64,000 nucleotides of DNA from DYCT01 sp051875715 (GTDB lineage Bacteria > Bacteroidota > Bacteroidia > Bacteroidales > Bacteroidaceae). Positions 1 to 8,125 of this stretch are shown here, one piece after another (positions within the stretch are counted from its first letter, which is position 1; each line of letters begins with the position of its first letter). The notes below the pieces were generated by a model that saw only the letters and a list, made by a program, of their open reading frames with translations, was not told the origin of the DNA and ran no database searches. The stretch is taken from the NCBI GenBank assembly GCA_051875715.1, contig JBJEHD010000009.1:15507-79506 (forward strand), read 5' to 3'. Made by a program: the position numbers and the translations under genes.

Positions 1-231
1 CCGGCCGACCAGGAACATGGCCAAATCACCGTCAGCGTGAACAACGGGTATGAAAAGCGGACCGACAAGCAGTTCCTCAAGGAAATGAAGGAAAACCAGG
101 GCGGCAGTGGTTCCGCCACCGTTGCCACCAACCCCAAGGATGCCGTCAAGGGCGGTGCAAAAGGAGCCATTAAAGACGGCGCCAAGAACATCCTGAACAA
201 GGGGAAGGACCTTTTCAAGAAAAAGAAATAA
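1..231 (+). CDS. C-terminal part of a protein of unknown function
   Basis: The reading frame is open from the first base of the window, so this is the 3' end of a gene that begins outside it. About 76 residues remain. The tail is rich in Lys, Gly and Ala (a stretch with GGAKGAIKDGAKN and a final FKKKK), which suggests a basic, flexible C-terminus. No domain is recognisable. A GTG at 37 could in principle start a 64-residue protein, but no ribosome binding site precedes it and the upstream frame stays open, so a truncated longer gene is the better reading. It stops 176 bp before the next gene on the same strand. Confidence 0.6.
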   Translation, partial: PADQEHGQITVSVNNGYEKRTDKQFLKEMKENQGGSGSATVATNPKDAVKGGAKGAIKDGAKNILNKGKDLFKKKK

Positions 232-344
232 TCCCGCCACGCCTTCGATGAAGCGGTCGCAATCCGGCAGACAGACAAAACCGGATGGCCGATTTGGAAC
301 AAAAAAACATCCCTCCCCTGCATCGAGGATACTTTTTTTCCTTA

Positions 345-352
345 TACATTTG
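345..352 (+). promoter_or_regulatory. Bacteroidales -7 promoter element (TACATTTG)
   Basis: TACATTTG fits the TAnnTTTG -7 consensus of the Bacteroidota primary sigma factor. No clear TTTG box lies 19 nt upstream. The position argues that transcription starts downstream of about 358, which supports the ATG at 408 rather than an upstream start for the next gene. Confidence 0.4.
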
Positions 353-407
353 TGCCGGAGTTGCTTCCCTCTTTCAGGAACGGCTTCGGCACAATTGTTT
401 CATACCC

Positions 408-1841
408 ATGAATAAACATCTACTCCTTCTCCTCCTGTGGGGCTTCCAAACCCTGGTTTGCGCACAAACCAGCCCCTGCCCCGAGTACATCACCGACTCA
501 GCCATTGCCACCTGGCAAGGCACCCCTGCCAAAGTGAACGTCAGCGATGACACCCAGTCCAAAACCCTGTGGTGCGACTCGGCAGGGCACGTCATTTGCC
601 TGGAATACGAACAATACCGCACCATCCAATACCAGCGCATCCTGGTGGCGTTGGAGCGCATTTTCTACGAGCGCACCGACACCCTGCACGGACAACTCGG
701 CCAAGCCACCGTTCTGCAAGAAGAGCACTACCGCCGCTACCACCGCATGGGCGAGCTGGAGGAGCAGGGACGAGACACCTTCATCCTGCGCCACACGCGC
801 GGATACGATGTCATCTCGCCCAAGAAATACCCCAAACTCTATTTCAATCTGTCGACCGACGTGTTCGGCGAGAACCCTTACTACCGCATCGAACAATGCC
901 GCACCGACCGGCAGGGCAACTGGACCCGCGTACGCCTGCCGAATCGCGACTTTGAGCGCACCCTTGTTTATCCTAACCAACTGAGCACCGCCGACCGGGC
1001 CCACCTGGCCGAACTGCGGGCCACGCACGCCATGCTCGCGGCCGACAAGGCCGACTACCGCGCCACGCAAGAAGGCAAGAAACACTCTTTCACGGCCATC
1101 GCCGGCTTGGCAGGCGGACTCCTCGGCCTGCTCTACCTGGTGGCGTTGTTCTTCGTCTGCCGTATCGACAACCGCCGCAGCAGCACCAACCGCCCCGTGG
1201 CCCTGCTTGTCATGGGCTACGTCGGCATTCCCTTCTTCACCGGCATCGGCCTCGTGCTCTTGCAGCTGGGCCTGATTGCGCTGATACCAGTCCTGCCCCT
1301 TGTTCCGCTGGCCGTGGTCGCGTTGTGGACTTTCCGCTGGCACATGCCGCTGCTCAACCGCATGTTGTACGACCGCCGTCCGAGCAACAACTTCATCGTC
1401 TTCTACTTCGTCTTGGCCGACCTGCTCATGAGCATCTATGTGGCCATAAGCATCCCGACCGCAGGCTTCCTCGCCGGCATCGCCTATTTCATGGCCATGT
1501 CGATATGGCGCCAGGTGGGCGACCACGTCCGTTTCCGCTGTCCCCGTTGCCATGCCTACGGAGGCAGTTCGGTTGAGTTTGTCGGCCGCGTCCCCTCGGG
1601 CACGCTGACCATCCATCACAAAGACCGCTCCTCCTATACCGAGCATTTCGACCTCTCCGACCAGGTTGAGCAGGTCGACACCGACACCCGCACGCACCGG
1701 GTCGACACCTACCAGATGTGGACACTCCATTTCCACTGCCACGAGTGCCGGAACGAATGGAAGGTGAAGGAAAAAGGCAAACTGCTCCGGCAGTACTTGG
1801 AGAAGGAGACGGAGACCACGACCACTACGTTCTACAAGTAG
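408..1841 (+). CDS. Predicted membrane protein with C-terminal zinc ribbon
   Basis: A 477-residue protein not matched to a named family. The start at 408 gives a good signal peptide (Leu-rich core, probable cleavage at VCA|Q near residue 19); an in-frame start at 285 would bury it and would precede the candidate promoter. Residues 20-225 form a soluble, probably periplasmic region. Four to five hydrophobic segments follow at roughly 228-252, 263-285, 288-310, 328-350 and 350-367. The C-terminal part carries two Cys pairs, CPRCHAYG near residue 378 and CHECRNEW near 443, spaced as in a zinc ribbon. The gene stands alone and ends at a strong hairpin shared with the convergent peptidase gene. 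Its role cannot be assigned. Confidence 0.8.
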   Translation: MNKHLLLLLLWGFQTLVCAQTSPCPEYITDSAIATWQGTPAKVNVSDDTQSKTLWCDSAGHVICLEYEQYRTIQYQRILVALERIFYERTDTLHGQLGQATVLQEEHYRRYHRMGELEEQGRDTFILRHTRGYDVISPKKYPKLYFNLSTDVFGENPYYRIEQCRTDRQGNWTRVRLPNRDFERTLVYPNQLSTADRAHLAELRATHAMLAADKADYRATQEGKKHSFTAIAGLAGGLLGLLYLVALFFVCRIDNRRSSTNRPVALLVMGYVGIPFFTGIGLVLLQLGLIALIPVLPLVPLAVVALWTFRWHMPLLNRMLYDRRPSNNFIVFYFVLADLLMSIYVAISIPTAGFLAGIAYFMAMSIWRQVGDHVRFRCPRCHAYGGSSVEFVGRVPSGTLTIHHKDRSSYTEHFDLSDQVEQVDTDTRTHRVDTYQMWTLHFHCHECRNEWKVKEKGKLLRQYLEKETETTTTTFYK

Positions 1842-1850
1842 CAGCACTCC

Positions 1851-1897
1851 ATAAACGAGCGAAGGCGGCCCCTGCGGGACCGCCTTCGCTCGTTTAT
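1851..1897. terminator. Bidirectional terminator hairpin
   Basis: Two perfect 18-base arms (1851-1868 and 1880-1897) enclose an 11-nt loop between two convergent genes. One stem can serve both strands. Confidence 0.8.
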
Positions 1898-1910
1898 GTT
1901 CACCGGGTCT

Positions 1911-3113
1911 TTACTTGATGCCCAGCTTCTTGGCAATGTCTTTGGGCACGGCGTTCTTGTGTACCACGTAGTTCATCGTCTTGTAGGCGACAAAAGCCTT
2001 CGAGGCATACCAGATGCCTTTATACTTGCCAGCCATACCCCAGGAGTTCTTTACCATGAAGTAGGGCTTCCCGTTTTGGTCCTTGGCCAGACCGTAGATG
2101 AGCATGCCGTGGTCGTCTGTCGTTTCCCAGTTGTCGAAAGCCTTTTGGCGCATTTCCTGCGTCACTTCCACCTCGGGCAACGGACGCGACGTCAGTTCCT
2201 TCCGTTTGTCGGCCGGCGTCATGCCCGTCCAGCGTGCCATGTCCGATCCCGTCAGTTCCGCTCCCTTGCTGGCATCGGGCATCACGGCCAAGCCGTCGCG
2301 CGTGAAACCTTGCTCGCTCACGTCCGACCCCCATGCGATGGTGTAGCCTTTCTCGATGGCGTTGTCCATCACGCGCATGAACTCGTCGATCGGCAGGTTG
2401 TACGATTCGCCGTTGCGCCAGTTGTCCTGGATTTCGAGGGCGAACTTGGAGTAGAACGGATGATGTGTGAACGACGTGATGGACACATAGTCGTCCGGGT
2501 TCAGGCCCAGCATGTCGGCAAACGAGCGCGGGGTGTATTCCTTGCCGTTGTAGGTGAACGTTTCGGGGCACACGCCCAGATAGGTGTCATAGATGGCCGT
2601 CAGACCCTTCTTCCATACCGGGGTCAGTTTGGAATATTTGCCTTTGGCGATGGCGTTGGTGTAGGCTTCGGCCACGGCGTCCAGTTCGTTGTGTACCGGC
2701 AGGCTGTCGCCGTACATGATGCCCGGCATGGCTTCCTGGGGCACCAGTCCGTAGTGGCGGAGGCAATAGATGCCGTCGTTGAAGGCACCGCCCGGCGAGA
2801 ACGAGCCTTCGGCGTGCATCCGCACGTAGCGGTCGGCACGGTCCACCATGGTTTTGTGTACGAGGAACATCTCGGACAAGTCATATTCGCCTTTGCCCAT
2901 ACGGAGCAGTTCGGCTTCGAAGAATCCCATGGTAGAGAAACTCCAGCACGTGCTCGAGCGGTTCTGGTTCTTTACGGACGTGATGGGGAGTTCCTTCACG
3001 GTAGTGAATACGAAGCCTTCCTGCTTCGTCGAATCGGTTTTCTGTTCTTGCGCCGTCATCATCATGGCCGTCAGGCCGAAAGCGGCGAGGAGCATGGTTC
3101 TTTTCATCTTCAT
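1911..3113 (-). CDS. C1 family (bleomycin hydrolase/PepC-like) cysteine aminopeptidase
   Basis: A 400-residue papain-fold peptidase of the bleomycin hydrolase family. The catalytic Cys lies in NQNRSSTCWSFST near residue 56, the His in DDHGMLIYGL, and the Asn in MVKNSWG, in the expected order. The first 20 or so residues (MKMKRTMLLAAFGLTAMMMTAQ) form a signal peptide, so this version is exported, unlike the cytoplasmic PepC of Firmicutes. Secreted members of the family are common in Bacteroidales. It follows the pepP-like gene by 43 bp on the same strand, and the pair probably forms a peptide-degrading operon. An internal ATG two codons on (3107) is an equally plausible start. Confidence 0.9.
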   Translation of the reverse strand: MKMKRTMLLAAFGLTAMMMTAQEQKTDSTKQEGFVFTTVKELPITSVKNQNRSSTCWSFSTMGFFEAELLRMGKGEYDLSEMFLVHKTMVDRADRYVRMHAEGSFSPGGAFNDGIYCLRHYGLVPQEAMPGIMYGDSLPVHNELDAVAEAYTNAIAKGKYSKLTPVWKKGLTAIYDTYLGVCPETFTYNGKEYTPRSFADMLGLNPDDYVSITSFTHHPFYSKFALEIQDNWRNGESYNLPIDEFMRVMDNAIEKGYTIAWGSDVSEQGFTRDGLAVMPDASKGAELTGSDMARWTGMTPADKRKELTSRPLPEVEVTQEMRQKAFDNWETTDDHGMLIYGLAKDQNGKPYFMVKNSWGMAGKYKGIWYASKAFVAYKTMNYVVHKNAVPKDIAKKLGIK

Positions 3114-3156
3114 TCAAAAATTTAGGATAGTTACTTGATTGTTGATTGTTCATTTC

Positions 3157-4548
3157 TCATTCGTTCATGATGGCTTCCACCTCTTTCACTGTGATGGGGA
3201 TGCGTTTCTCGCCCAGGAAGCGCGAGCCGGTAGCCGTGATGAGGATGTCGTCTTCCAGCCGGATGCCGCCGAAATCCTTGTAGCGTTCGATGGCATCGTA
3301 GCAAAGGAAGTCGGTGTGCATGCGTTCGGCCCTCCACTTGTCGATGAGCGCGGGGATGAAGTAGCAACCGGGTTCGTCGGTGATGACAAAGCCTTCTTGC
3401 AGCCTGCGACCCATGCGCAGCGATGCGGTGCCGAACTGGGGGATGGGGCGCACCTCGTCGTCGTAGCCCACGTAAATCTGACCCAGGTCTTCCATGTCGT
3501 GCACGTCAAGACCCATCATGTGGCCCAATCCGTGCGGCATGAACAAGGCATGTGCACCGGCGGCCACAGCCTCCTCCACGTCGCCCTTCATCAGGCCCAG
3601 GTCCTTCAGACCGGCTGCCAACACCTTGCACACCTCCAGGTGTACCTGCTGGTAGGTTCGTCCGGGACGGGCCTCATCGATGGTCTTGTCGTGGCAGGCC
3701 AGCACGACCTCATAAACATCGCGCTGTCGGCTCGAGAAGCGACCACCCACGGGGATGGTACGGGTGAAGTCCGAGCAGTAGTTGTTGACGTTTTCGGCGC
3801 CAGCGTCGGTCAGCATCAGCCGGCCAGGGGTCAACAGTTGGCTGTGGTCGTGATTGTGGAGGGTTTCTCCGTTCTGCGAAAGGATGGTGGCAAACGAGGT
3901 CATGCTGCCATACGAAGCAGCGATGCCGTCCAGCACGCCGGCAATGTATTGTTCCTTCACGCCGGGCTTGCAGAGGCGCATAGCGGCCGTATGCATCTCG
4001 TAGCCGATGCGGCACGCGTCCTCGATTTCGGCAATCTCTTCCGGCCCTTTCACCGAGCGTAGGGCCACCACCGCCTTGATGAGTTCGACCGAGGCATACG
4101 CCTTCTGTACGGCCGGACGGATGCCCGTAAGCCGTTCCAGCAACAAGGCGTTCTCGGCCCGGTAGGGAGGCAGGAAATGGATGCGGCGCCGTTTTGCCAC
4201 GGCCTCCTGCATCAAGGGTTCGAGGGCAGCCGACGGACGCGTCGTGGCCACACCCACCCGGGCGCCCTGCTGAGCGACCGAGGGTTGTGGCCCCATCCAG
4301 ATGATGTCGTCCATGTCCACATCGTCGGCAAAAAGGATTTCCTCGCCGCTCTCCGCGTCAATCAGTCCGACAAAACCGGGTCGATTCAGTCCGAAGAAGT
4401 AGAGGAACGAACTGTCCTGCCGAAACCGATACGTATTGTCCGGATAATTGGCCGGTGCTTCGACGTTGCCCGGCAGGAGGATGAGTCCCTCGCCCACCTT
4501 GTCGCGCAAGGCGGCACGGCGTTTCTGATAAATGGAAGCTTCAAACAT
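3157..4548 (-). CDS. pepP: Aminopeptidase P family (Xaa-Pro aminopeptidase)
   Basis: A 463-residue M24B metallopeptidase that removes an N-terminal residue preceding proline. The N-terminal creatinase/prolidase-like domain (about 1-170) is followed by the pita-bread catalytic domain. Metal ligands of the family are visible in order: Asp in LMLTDAGAEN, Asp in NYCSDFTRTIP, His in FMPHGLGHMMGLDVHD, Glu in FVITDEPGCYF, and Glu in GGIRLEDD. The length matches the family. No signal peptide is seen, so it should be cytoplasmic. A -7-like TATATTTG on the minus strand lies about 90 bp upstream. The exported C1 peptidase follows in the same operon. Confidence 0.93.
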   Translation of the reverse strand: MFEASIYQKRRAALRDKVGEGLILLPGNVEAPANYPDNTYRFRQDSSFLYFFGLNRPGFVGLIDAESGEEILFADDVDMDDIIWMGPQPSVAQQGARVGVATTRPSAALEPLMQEAVAKRRRIHFLPPYRAENALLLERLTGIRPAVQKAYASVELIKAVVALRSVKGPEEIAEIEDACRIGYEMHTAAMRLCKPGVKEQYIAGVLDGIAASYGSMTSFATILSQNGETLHNHDHSQLLTPGRLMLTDAGAENVNNYCSDFTRTIPVGGRFSSRQRDVYEVVLACHDKTIDEARPGRTYQQVHLEVCKVLAAGLKDLGLMKGDVEEAVAAGAHALFMPHGLGHMMGLDVHDMEDLGQIYVGYDDEVRPIPQFGTASLRMGRRLQEGFVITDEPGCYFIPALIDKWRAERMHTDFLCYDAIERYKDFGGIRLEDDILITATGSRFLGEKRIPITVKEVEAIMNE

Positions 4549-4637
4549 GTCTTTTACGTTTCAAAAGTTAGTGCTTCCCGACCGTTCTACCCGCCTCCGC
4601 CGATGCATTGGCTTGCAGGACACGCAATCGGGTGACG

Positions 4638-4645
4638 CAAATATA
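4638..4645 (-). promoter_or_regulatory. -7 element for the pepP operon
   Basis: Read on the minus strand the sequence is TATATTTG, an exact TAnnTTTG match, 90 bp upstream of the pepP-like start. No matching -33 box was found. Confidence 0.4.
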
Positions 4646-4667
4646 CGATTTCTATTGAACAAAGTAC

Positions 4668-4675
4668 TATCTTTA
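4668..4675 (+). promoter_or_regulatory. Near-consensus -7 element for the patatin gene
   Basis: TATCTTTA differs from TAnnTTTG at the last base and lies 22 bp before the ATG. An exceptionally good Shine-Dalgarno (AAAAAGGAGGAAG, 4682-4694) follows. Confidence 0.3.
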
Positions 4676-4696
4676 CACCCCAAAAAGGAGGAAGAC

Positions 4697-5575
4697 ATGA
4701 AAGCCGGACAATGGACAATGAACAAACAGACGGGTCTCGTACTCGAAGGCGGTGGCATGCGAGGTGTATTCACCTGCGGTGTATTGGACTGCTTCATGGA
4801 CCATGGCCTGCGTTTTCCCTACGCCATCGGCGTATCGGCCGGTGCGTGCAACGGGCTATCCTATATGTCGAACCAGCGCGGACGGGCCAAATACAGCAAC
4901 ATCGACCTGCTGGACCGCTACCATTACATCGGTCTGCGTCACCTGCTGACCAAGCGCAACATCATGGATTTCGACCTGTTGTTCGGCGAGTTTCCCCAGC
5001 ACATCCTGCCTTACGACTACGACTATTATTTCCACTCCGGCGAACGGTTCGTCATGGTGACCACCAACTGTCTGACCGGACGGGCCGACTACTGGGAGGA
5101 GAAGTCCGACCCGCAGCGACTGGTCGACATCGCCCGGGCCTCGTGCAGCCTGCCTTACGTCTGCCCCATCGTGCGCATCGACGGCGTGCCCATGCTGGAC
5201 GGCGGCATTGTCGACTCCATCCCCCTTCAGCGTGCCATGTCCGACGGATATGACCGCTGTGTAGTCGTGCTTACCCGCAATCGAGGTTATCGGAAAACGG
5301 AACGGGACATCCGCGTGCCCCACTTCATCTACCGGCAGTTCCCGCGCCTGCGCGTCGCCCTGAGCAACCGCTGCCGCGTCTACAACGAACAGCTGGCGCT
5401 GGTGGAACGGATGGAAGACGAAGGACGCATCCTGGCCATCCGTCCGGAACGGCCCGTCGAGGTGGACCGCATCGAAAAAAACACCGATCGGCTACGCGCC
5501 CTCTATGACGAGGGGTATGCGTGCGCCGACCGGCTGTTCCAATGTTCCGTATTGCCTTCGAGGCATCAGAAGTAG
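4697..5575 (+). CDS. Patatin-like phospholipase family protein
   Basis: A 292-residue lipid acyl hydrolase of the patatin family. The Ser-Asp dyad elements are all present: the oxyanion loop GGGMRG near residue 18, the nucleophile elbow GVSAG near residue 49, and DGGIVDSIP near 175. The start at 4697 is chosen because a strong AAGGAGG sits 5-12 nt upstream and because earlier in-frame codons run back into the divergent pepP gene. No signal peptide is present, which points to a cytoplasmic or peripheral membrane enzyme of the YlbK/RssA bacterial subgroup. Substrate unknown. Its stop overlaps the stop of the convergent barrel gene by 10 bp. Confidence 0.9.
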   Translation: MKAGQWTMNKQTGLVLEGGGMRGVFTCGVLDCFMDHGLRFPYAIGVSAGACNGLSYMSNQRGRAKYSNIDLLDRYHYIGLRHLLTKRNIMDFDLLFGEFPQHILPYDYDYYFHSGERFVMVTTNCLTGRADYWEEKSDPQRLVDIARASCSLPYVCPIVRIDGVPMLDGGIVDSIPLQRAMSDGYDRCVVVLTRNRGYRKTERDIRVPHFIYRQFPRLRVALSNRCRVYNEQLALVERMEDEGRILAIRPERPVEVDRIEKNTDRLRALYDEGYACADRLFQCSVLPSRHQK

Positions 5576-6054
5576 AAGCCGAAGCCCAACTTGAGGCCCA
5601 CCTTGCTGTAGTCCTTGTGATGCAGGAGGCTCTGGTCGTAGTAGATGGCAGGTTCCAGCGTCACCGTACGACTCAAGAAGAACGCATAACCCACTTCCGC
5701 ACCGAGGCCGAAGTCGCTCCGTTCCGCTGCTTCCTTACCCAGCAGGCCATAATGTAGGCCAAGGCCCAGGAAGATGCCCACCCGGTCGAAATAGTAACGT
5801 CCGCCCACGCCCAGACGGGTGTGGTTCAGCATCCGCTTTCCGTAGTCGCCCCCGACGCGCACCAGCAAGGCCGTATTGTCGGTGAGGAAATTGCCCACCT
5901 GCGCATCGAAACCGAAACGCGTTTTCTCACTTCCGCTATACGACAGGCCAAGGCCCGTCAGCGAGGTATTCACAAACCACTTGTTTTTCTCGAACTGTGC
6001 CTGTGCGCCCACGGCCAGCAGCAGCAAGAGCATGCACATAACTGTTTTCTTCAT
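5566..6054 (-). CDS. Small outer-membrane beta-barrel protein
   Basis: A 162-residue protein with a clean signal peptide (MKKTVMCMLLLLLAVGAQAQ, cleavage AQA|Q) followed by alternating aromatic and polar strands typical of an eight-stranded barrel (KWFVNTSLTGLGLSYSG, YYFDRVGIFLGLGLHYGL) and a terminal aromatic strand ending GFGFYF. This fits the general 'outer membrane beta-barrel' group of Bacteroidota; no specific ligand or activity can be named. The start is the ATG at 6054, the only one placing the signal peptide at the N-terminus. It lies 16 bp after a small membrane-protein gene and is probably the last gene of the cstA operon. Confidence 0.8.
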   Translation of the reverse strand: MKKTVMCMLLLLLAVGAQAQFEKNKWFVNTSLTGLGLSYSGSEKTRFGFDAQVGNFLTDNTALLVRVGGDYGKRMLNHTRLGVGGRYYFDRVGIFLGLGLHYGLLGKEAAERSDFGLGAEVGYAFFLSRTVTLEPAIYYDQSLLHHKDYSKVGLKLGFGFYF

Positions 6055-6070
6055 CGTTCTGTTTCCTTTC

Positions 6071-6325
6071 TTATTTTTGGGGTTGATTTTGTTCTCGTCT
6101 CTTCTTGTCCGCCTCGGCGATGTCGCGTTCGCGTTCGGCCGCCAGCCGTTCTTTCCGCCGCAGCACGAACCAAAGTAACGCCACGATGACATAGGCTCCA
6201 AACACCGTGAGTTTCTTTTCCATATCGCCCGTCTGCGTGTTGCGGGGCAGGAAATAGACGGCCATCGCCGTCACATACACCAGCAGCAGGCTGATGAGCC
6301 AGGTCGATTTCTTGAGTTTCTTCAT
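6071..6325 (-). CDS. Small two-helix membrane protein
   Basis: An 84-residue protein with two transmembrane helices (about 9-26 and 41-58) and a long charged C-terminal tail (RRKERLAAERERDIAEADKK) likely to form a cytoplasmic coiled coil. Its ATG overlaps the stop of the cstA-like gene (ATGA), and an AAGGAGGA ribosome site sits inside cstA, so the two are translationally coupled. That coupling suggests an accessory role in the CstA transporter, comparable with the small CstX-type partners of peptide/pyruvate transporters, but there is no sequence proof. Confidence 0.75.
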   Translation of the reverse strand: MKKLKKSTWLISLLLVYVTAMAVYFLPRNTQTGDMEKKLTVFGAYVIVALLWFVLRRKERLAAERERDIAEADKKRREQNQPQK

Positions 6326-7728
6326 CTGTTCCTCCTTTGTTTGTTAAACCAGGTTGCAAAATACGCCGCAGCCGCCACCGTGCAGAGCCCACCGATGCCG
6401 TACGACAGCCAGGGAGCCAGCCTAAGCCCCTCGGGGGCGATGCATATATAAGTGCTGCACACGGCCGTCATGAACAAGGCGGGCAGCAGAGTAATCCAGC
6501 AGTTCTTGCCTTCGCGCACCAGATAGACCGTGGCGGCCCAAAGGGTGAAAACGGCCAGTGTCTGGTTGCACCACGCAAAATAGCGCCACAACACGTCGAA
6601 GTGGATTTGCATCAACGCCAGGCCGGCGGCGAACAAGGGGACGGATATGGCCAGCCGACGCCAGATCTTCTTCTGGTCGACGTGCAGAAAGTCCGCCACG
6701 ATGAGCCGGGCCGAACGGAAGGCCGTGTCGCCGGACGTGATAGGGGCAGCCACCACGCCAAACAAGGCCAGCAAGGCGCCCACGCCTCCCAGCCACTGGC
6801 CGGCAATGTCGTTCACCACCACGGCGGCGTTCTGTTCGTCCATCCCATGCTGACCAAAAAAGTAAGTGGCCGCAGCGGCCCATATCAAGGCCACGATGCC
6901 TTCGGCTATCATGGCGCCGTAGAACACCGGTCGGCCGTATCGTTCGTTTTTCATGCACCGTGCCATCATGGGCGACTGCGTGGCATGAAACCCGGAGATG
7001 GCACCGCAAGCGATGGACACGAACATCATCGGGAAGACGGGCACCCCGTCAGGGTGCTGGCTGGACAACGCACCGGCATCCGTCAGTTCGGGCAGAGCTG
7101 GCCAATGCCACAGCAGCATCGCTCCGATGCCCACCGCCATGAACAGCAAGGCAAACGCAAACAACGGATAGACGCGGCCGATGACCTTGTCAACAGGCAG
7201 GAAGGTGGCTATCACATAATAGGCGAAAATCAGCGCGGCCCACACGGTGAAGCCCCACGTGTCCGGCGTCAGGTTGGCCAACAATTTGGCCGGACCGGCC
7301 ACAAACACCACACCCACCAGGACCAACAGCAGCACCGAAAACACACGCAGCACCTGACGCAAACTGCCGCCCAGGTAGCATCCCACCAGTTCGGGCAGGC
7401 TGGCACCCCCGTGGCGCACAGAGAGCATGCCGGAGAGATAGTCGTGGACCGCTCCGGCAAAGATGCTGCCGAACACAATCCACAAGTAGGAGGCCACGCC
7501 AAACTTCGCCCCCATGATGGCGCCGAATATCGGTCCCAATCCGGCAATGTTCAAGAACTGAATCATGAACACCTTCCACGTGGGCATGGCCACATAGTCC
7601 ACACCGTCGGCCATCGCCTCAGCGGGCACCTTCCGCCCGGCATCGGGCGCGAACAAGCGCTCCACAACCCTACCGTACACAAAGTAGCCGGCCACCAAAC
7701 AGACCAGCGCGACCAGAAATGTTATCAT
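6322..7728 (-). CDS. cstA: CstA family carbon starvation/peptide transporter
   Basis: A 468-residue, very hydrophobic protein with about 13-14 predicted helices. Family landmarks include LNIAGLGPIFGAIMGAKFG near residue 60, GGASLPELVG, and SGFHATQSPM near residue 250. CstA proteins of E. coli take up peptides or pyruvate and are about 700 residues; the shorter form seen here is usual for Bacteroidota. It is the first gene of an operon with the small membrane protein and the beta-barrel gene, and it has one of the best promoters in the window. The upstream region shared with the GHL10 gene holds a tandem 22-bp repeat array. Confidence 0.88.
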   Translation of the reverse strand: MITFLVALVCLVAGYFVYGRVVERLFAPDAGRKVPAEAMADGVDYVAMPTWKVFMIQFLNIAGLGPIFGAIMGAKFGVASYLWIVFGSIFAGAVHDYLSGMLSVRHGGASLPELVGCYLGGSLRQVLRVFSVLLLVLVGVVFVAGPAKLLANLTPDTWGFTVWAALIFAYYVIATFLPVDKVIGRVYPLFAFALLFMAVGIGAMLLWHWPALPELTDAGALSSQHPDGVPVFPMMFVSIACGAISGFHATQSPMMARCMKNERYGRPVFYGAMIAEGIVALIWAAAATYFFGQHGMDEQNAAVVVNDIAGQWLGGVGALLALFGVVAAPITSGDTAFRSARLIVADFLHVDQKKIWRRLAISVPLFAAGLALMQIHFDVLWRYFAWCNQTLAVFTLWAATVYLVREGKNCWITLLPALFMTAVCSTYICIAPEGLRLAPWLSYGIGGLCTVAAAAYFATWFNKQRRNR

Positions 7729-7750
7729 ACGTCCCTACTTGTTTTTCCTG

Positions 7751-7781
7751 CAAAGATAGGCTTTTTCGGAAGGAAGACAAA
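7751..7781 (-). promoter_or_regulatory. Two-box Bacteroidales promoter of cstA
   Basis: On the minus strand TTTG (7778-7781) and TATCTTTG (7751-7758) are separated by exactly 19 nt, a perfect match to the phylum's -33/-7 consensus. It lies 22 bp upstream of the cstA start codon. Confidence 0.8.
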
Positions 7782-7850
7782 TTTGTAGAACTTTTTTGCA
7801 TAAATTGGAAAGCATACGGGGAAAAAACAGTAAAATCAGTCATAGTCAGG

Positions 7851-7938
7851 GAGCATACCCTCTCAGGCTCAAGAGGGTACTCACACGAAGCCACGAGGGT
7901 ACTCGCATCGGCCCGCGAGGGTATCTACTCCGGAGCTC
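7851..7938. repeat. Array A: four 22-bp tandem repeats with GAGGGTACTC heads
   Basis: Four consecutive units start at 7851, 7873, 7895 and 7917, exactly 22 bp apart. The two central units begin GAGGGTACTC and differ in the following 12 bases; the first carries the reverse complement of the head (ATACCCTC) and the last a degenerate form. The spacer of the third unit, GCATCGGCCCGC, closely matches the spacer of array B near 54362. The array fills the 397-bp gap between the divergent cstA and GHL10 genes; nothing else coding is visible there. Confidence 0.75.
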
Positions 7939-8125
7939 GTAGACAGTCGGCCCGGAAGGCGGGGCAGGCCAAACTGCAAGCAAAGGCATCCACTGGCAAC
8001 ATGTATATAAATAGGAGAGAACATAGACCCGTCCGATAAAAAAGGCAAAAAAACAGCACACAGGCAAAAGAGGATAGCCCGATTTGACCTATCTTCGCCC
8101 TGCAAAACCAAATCCAAGGACAAGA

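Noticed and set aside
1..231. A complete 64-residue gene starting at GTG 37.
   Set aside because: The frame is open to the window edge and there is no ribosome site before the GTG; a truncated longer gene is likelier.
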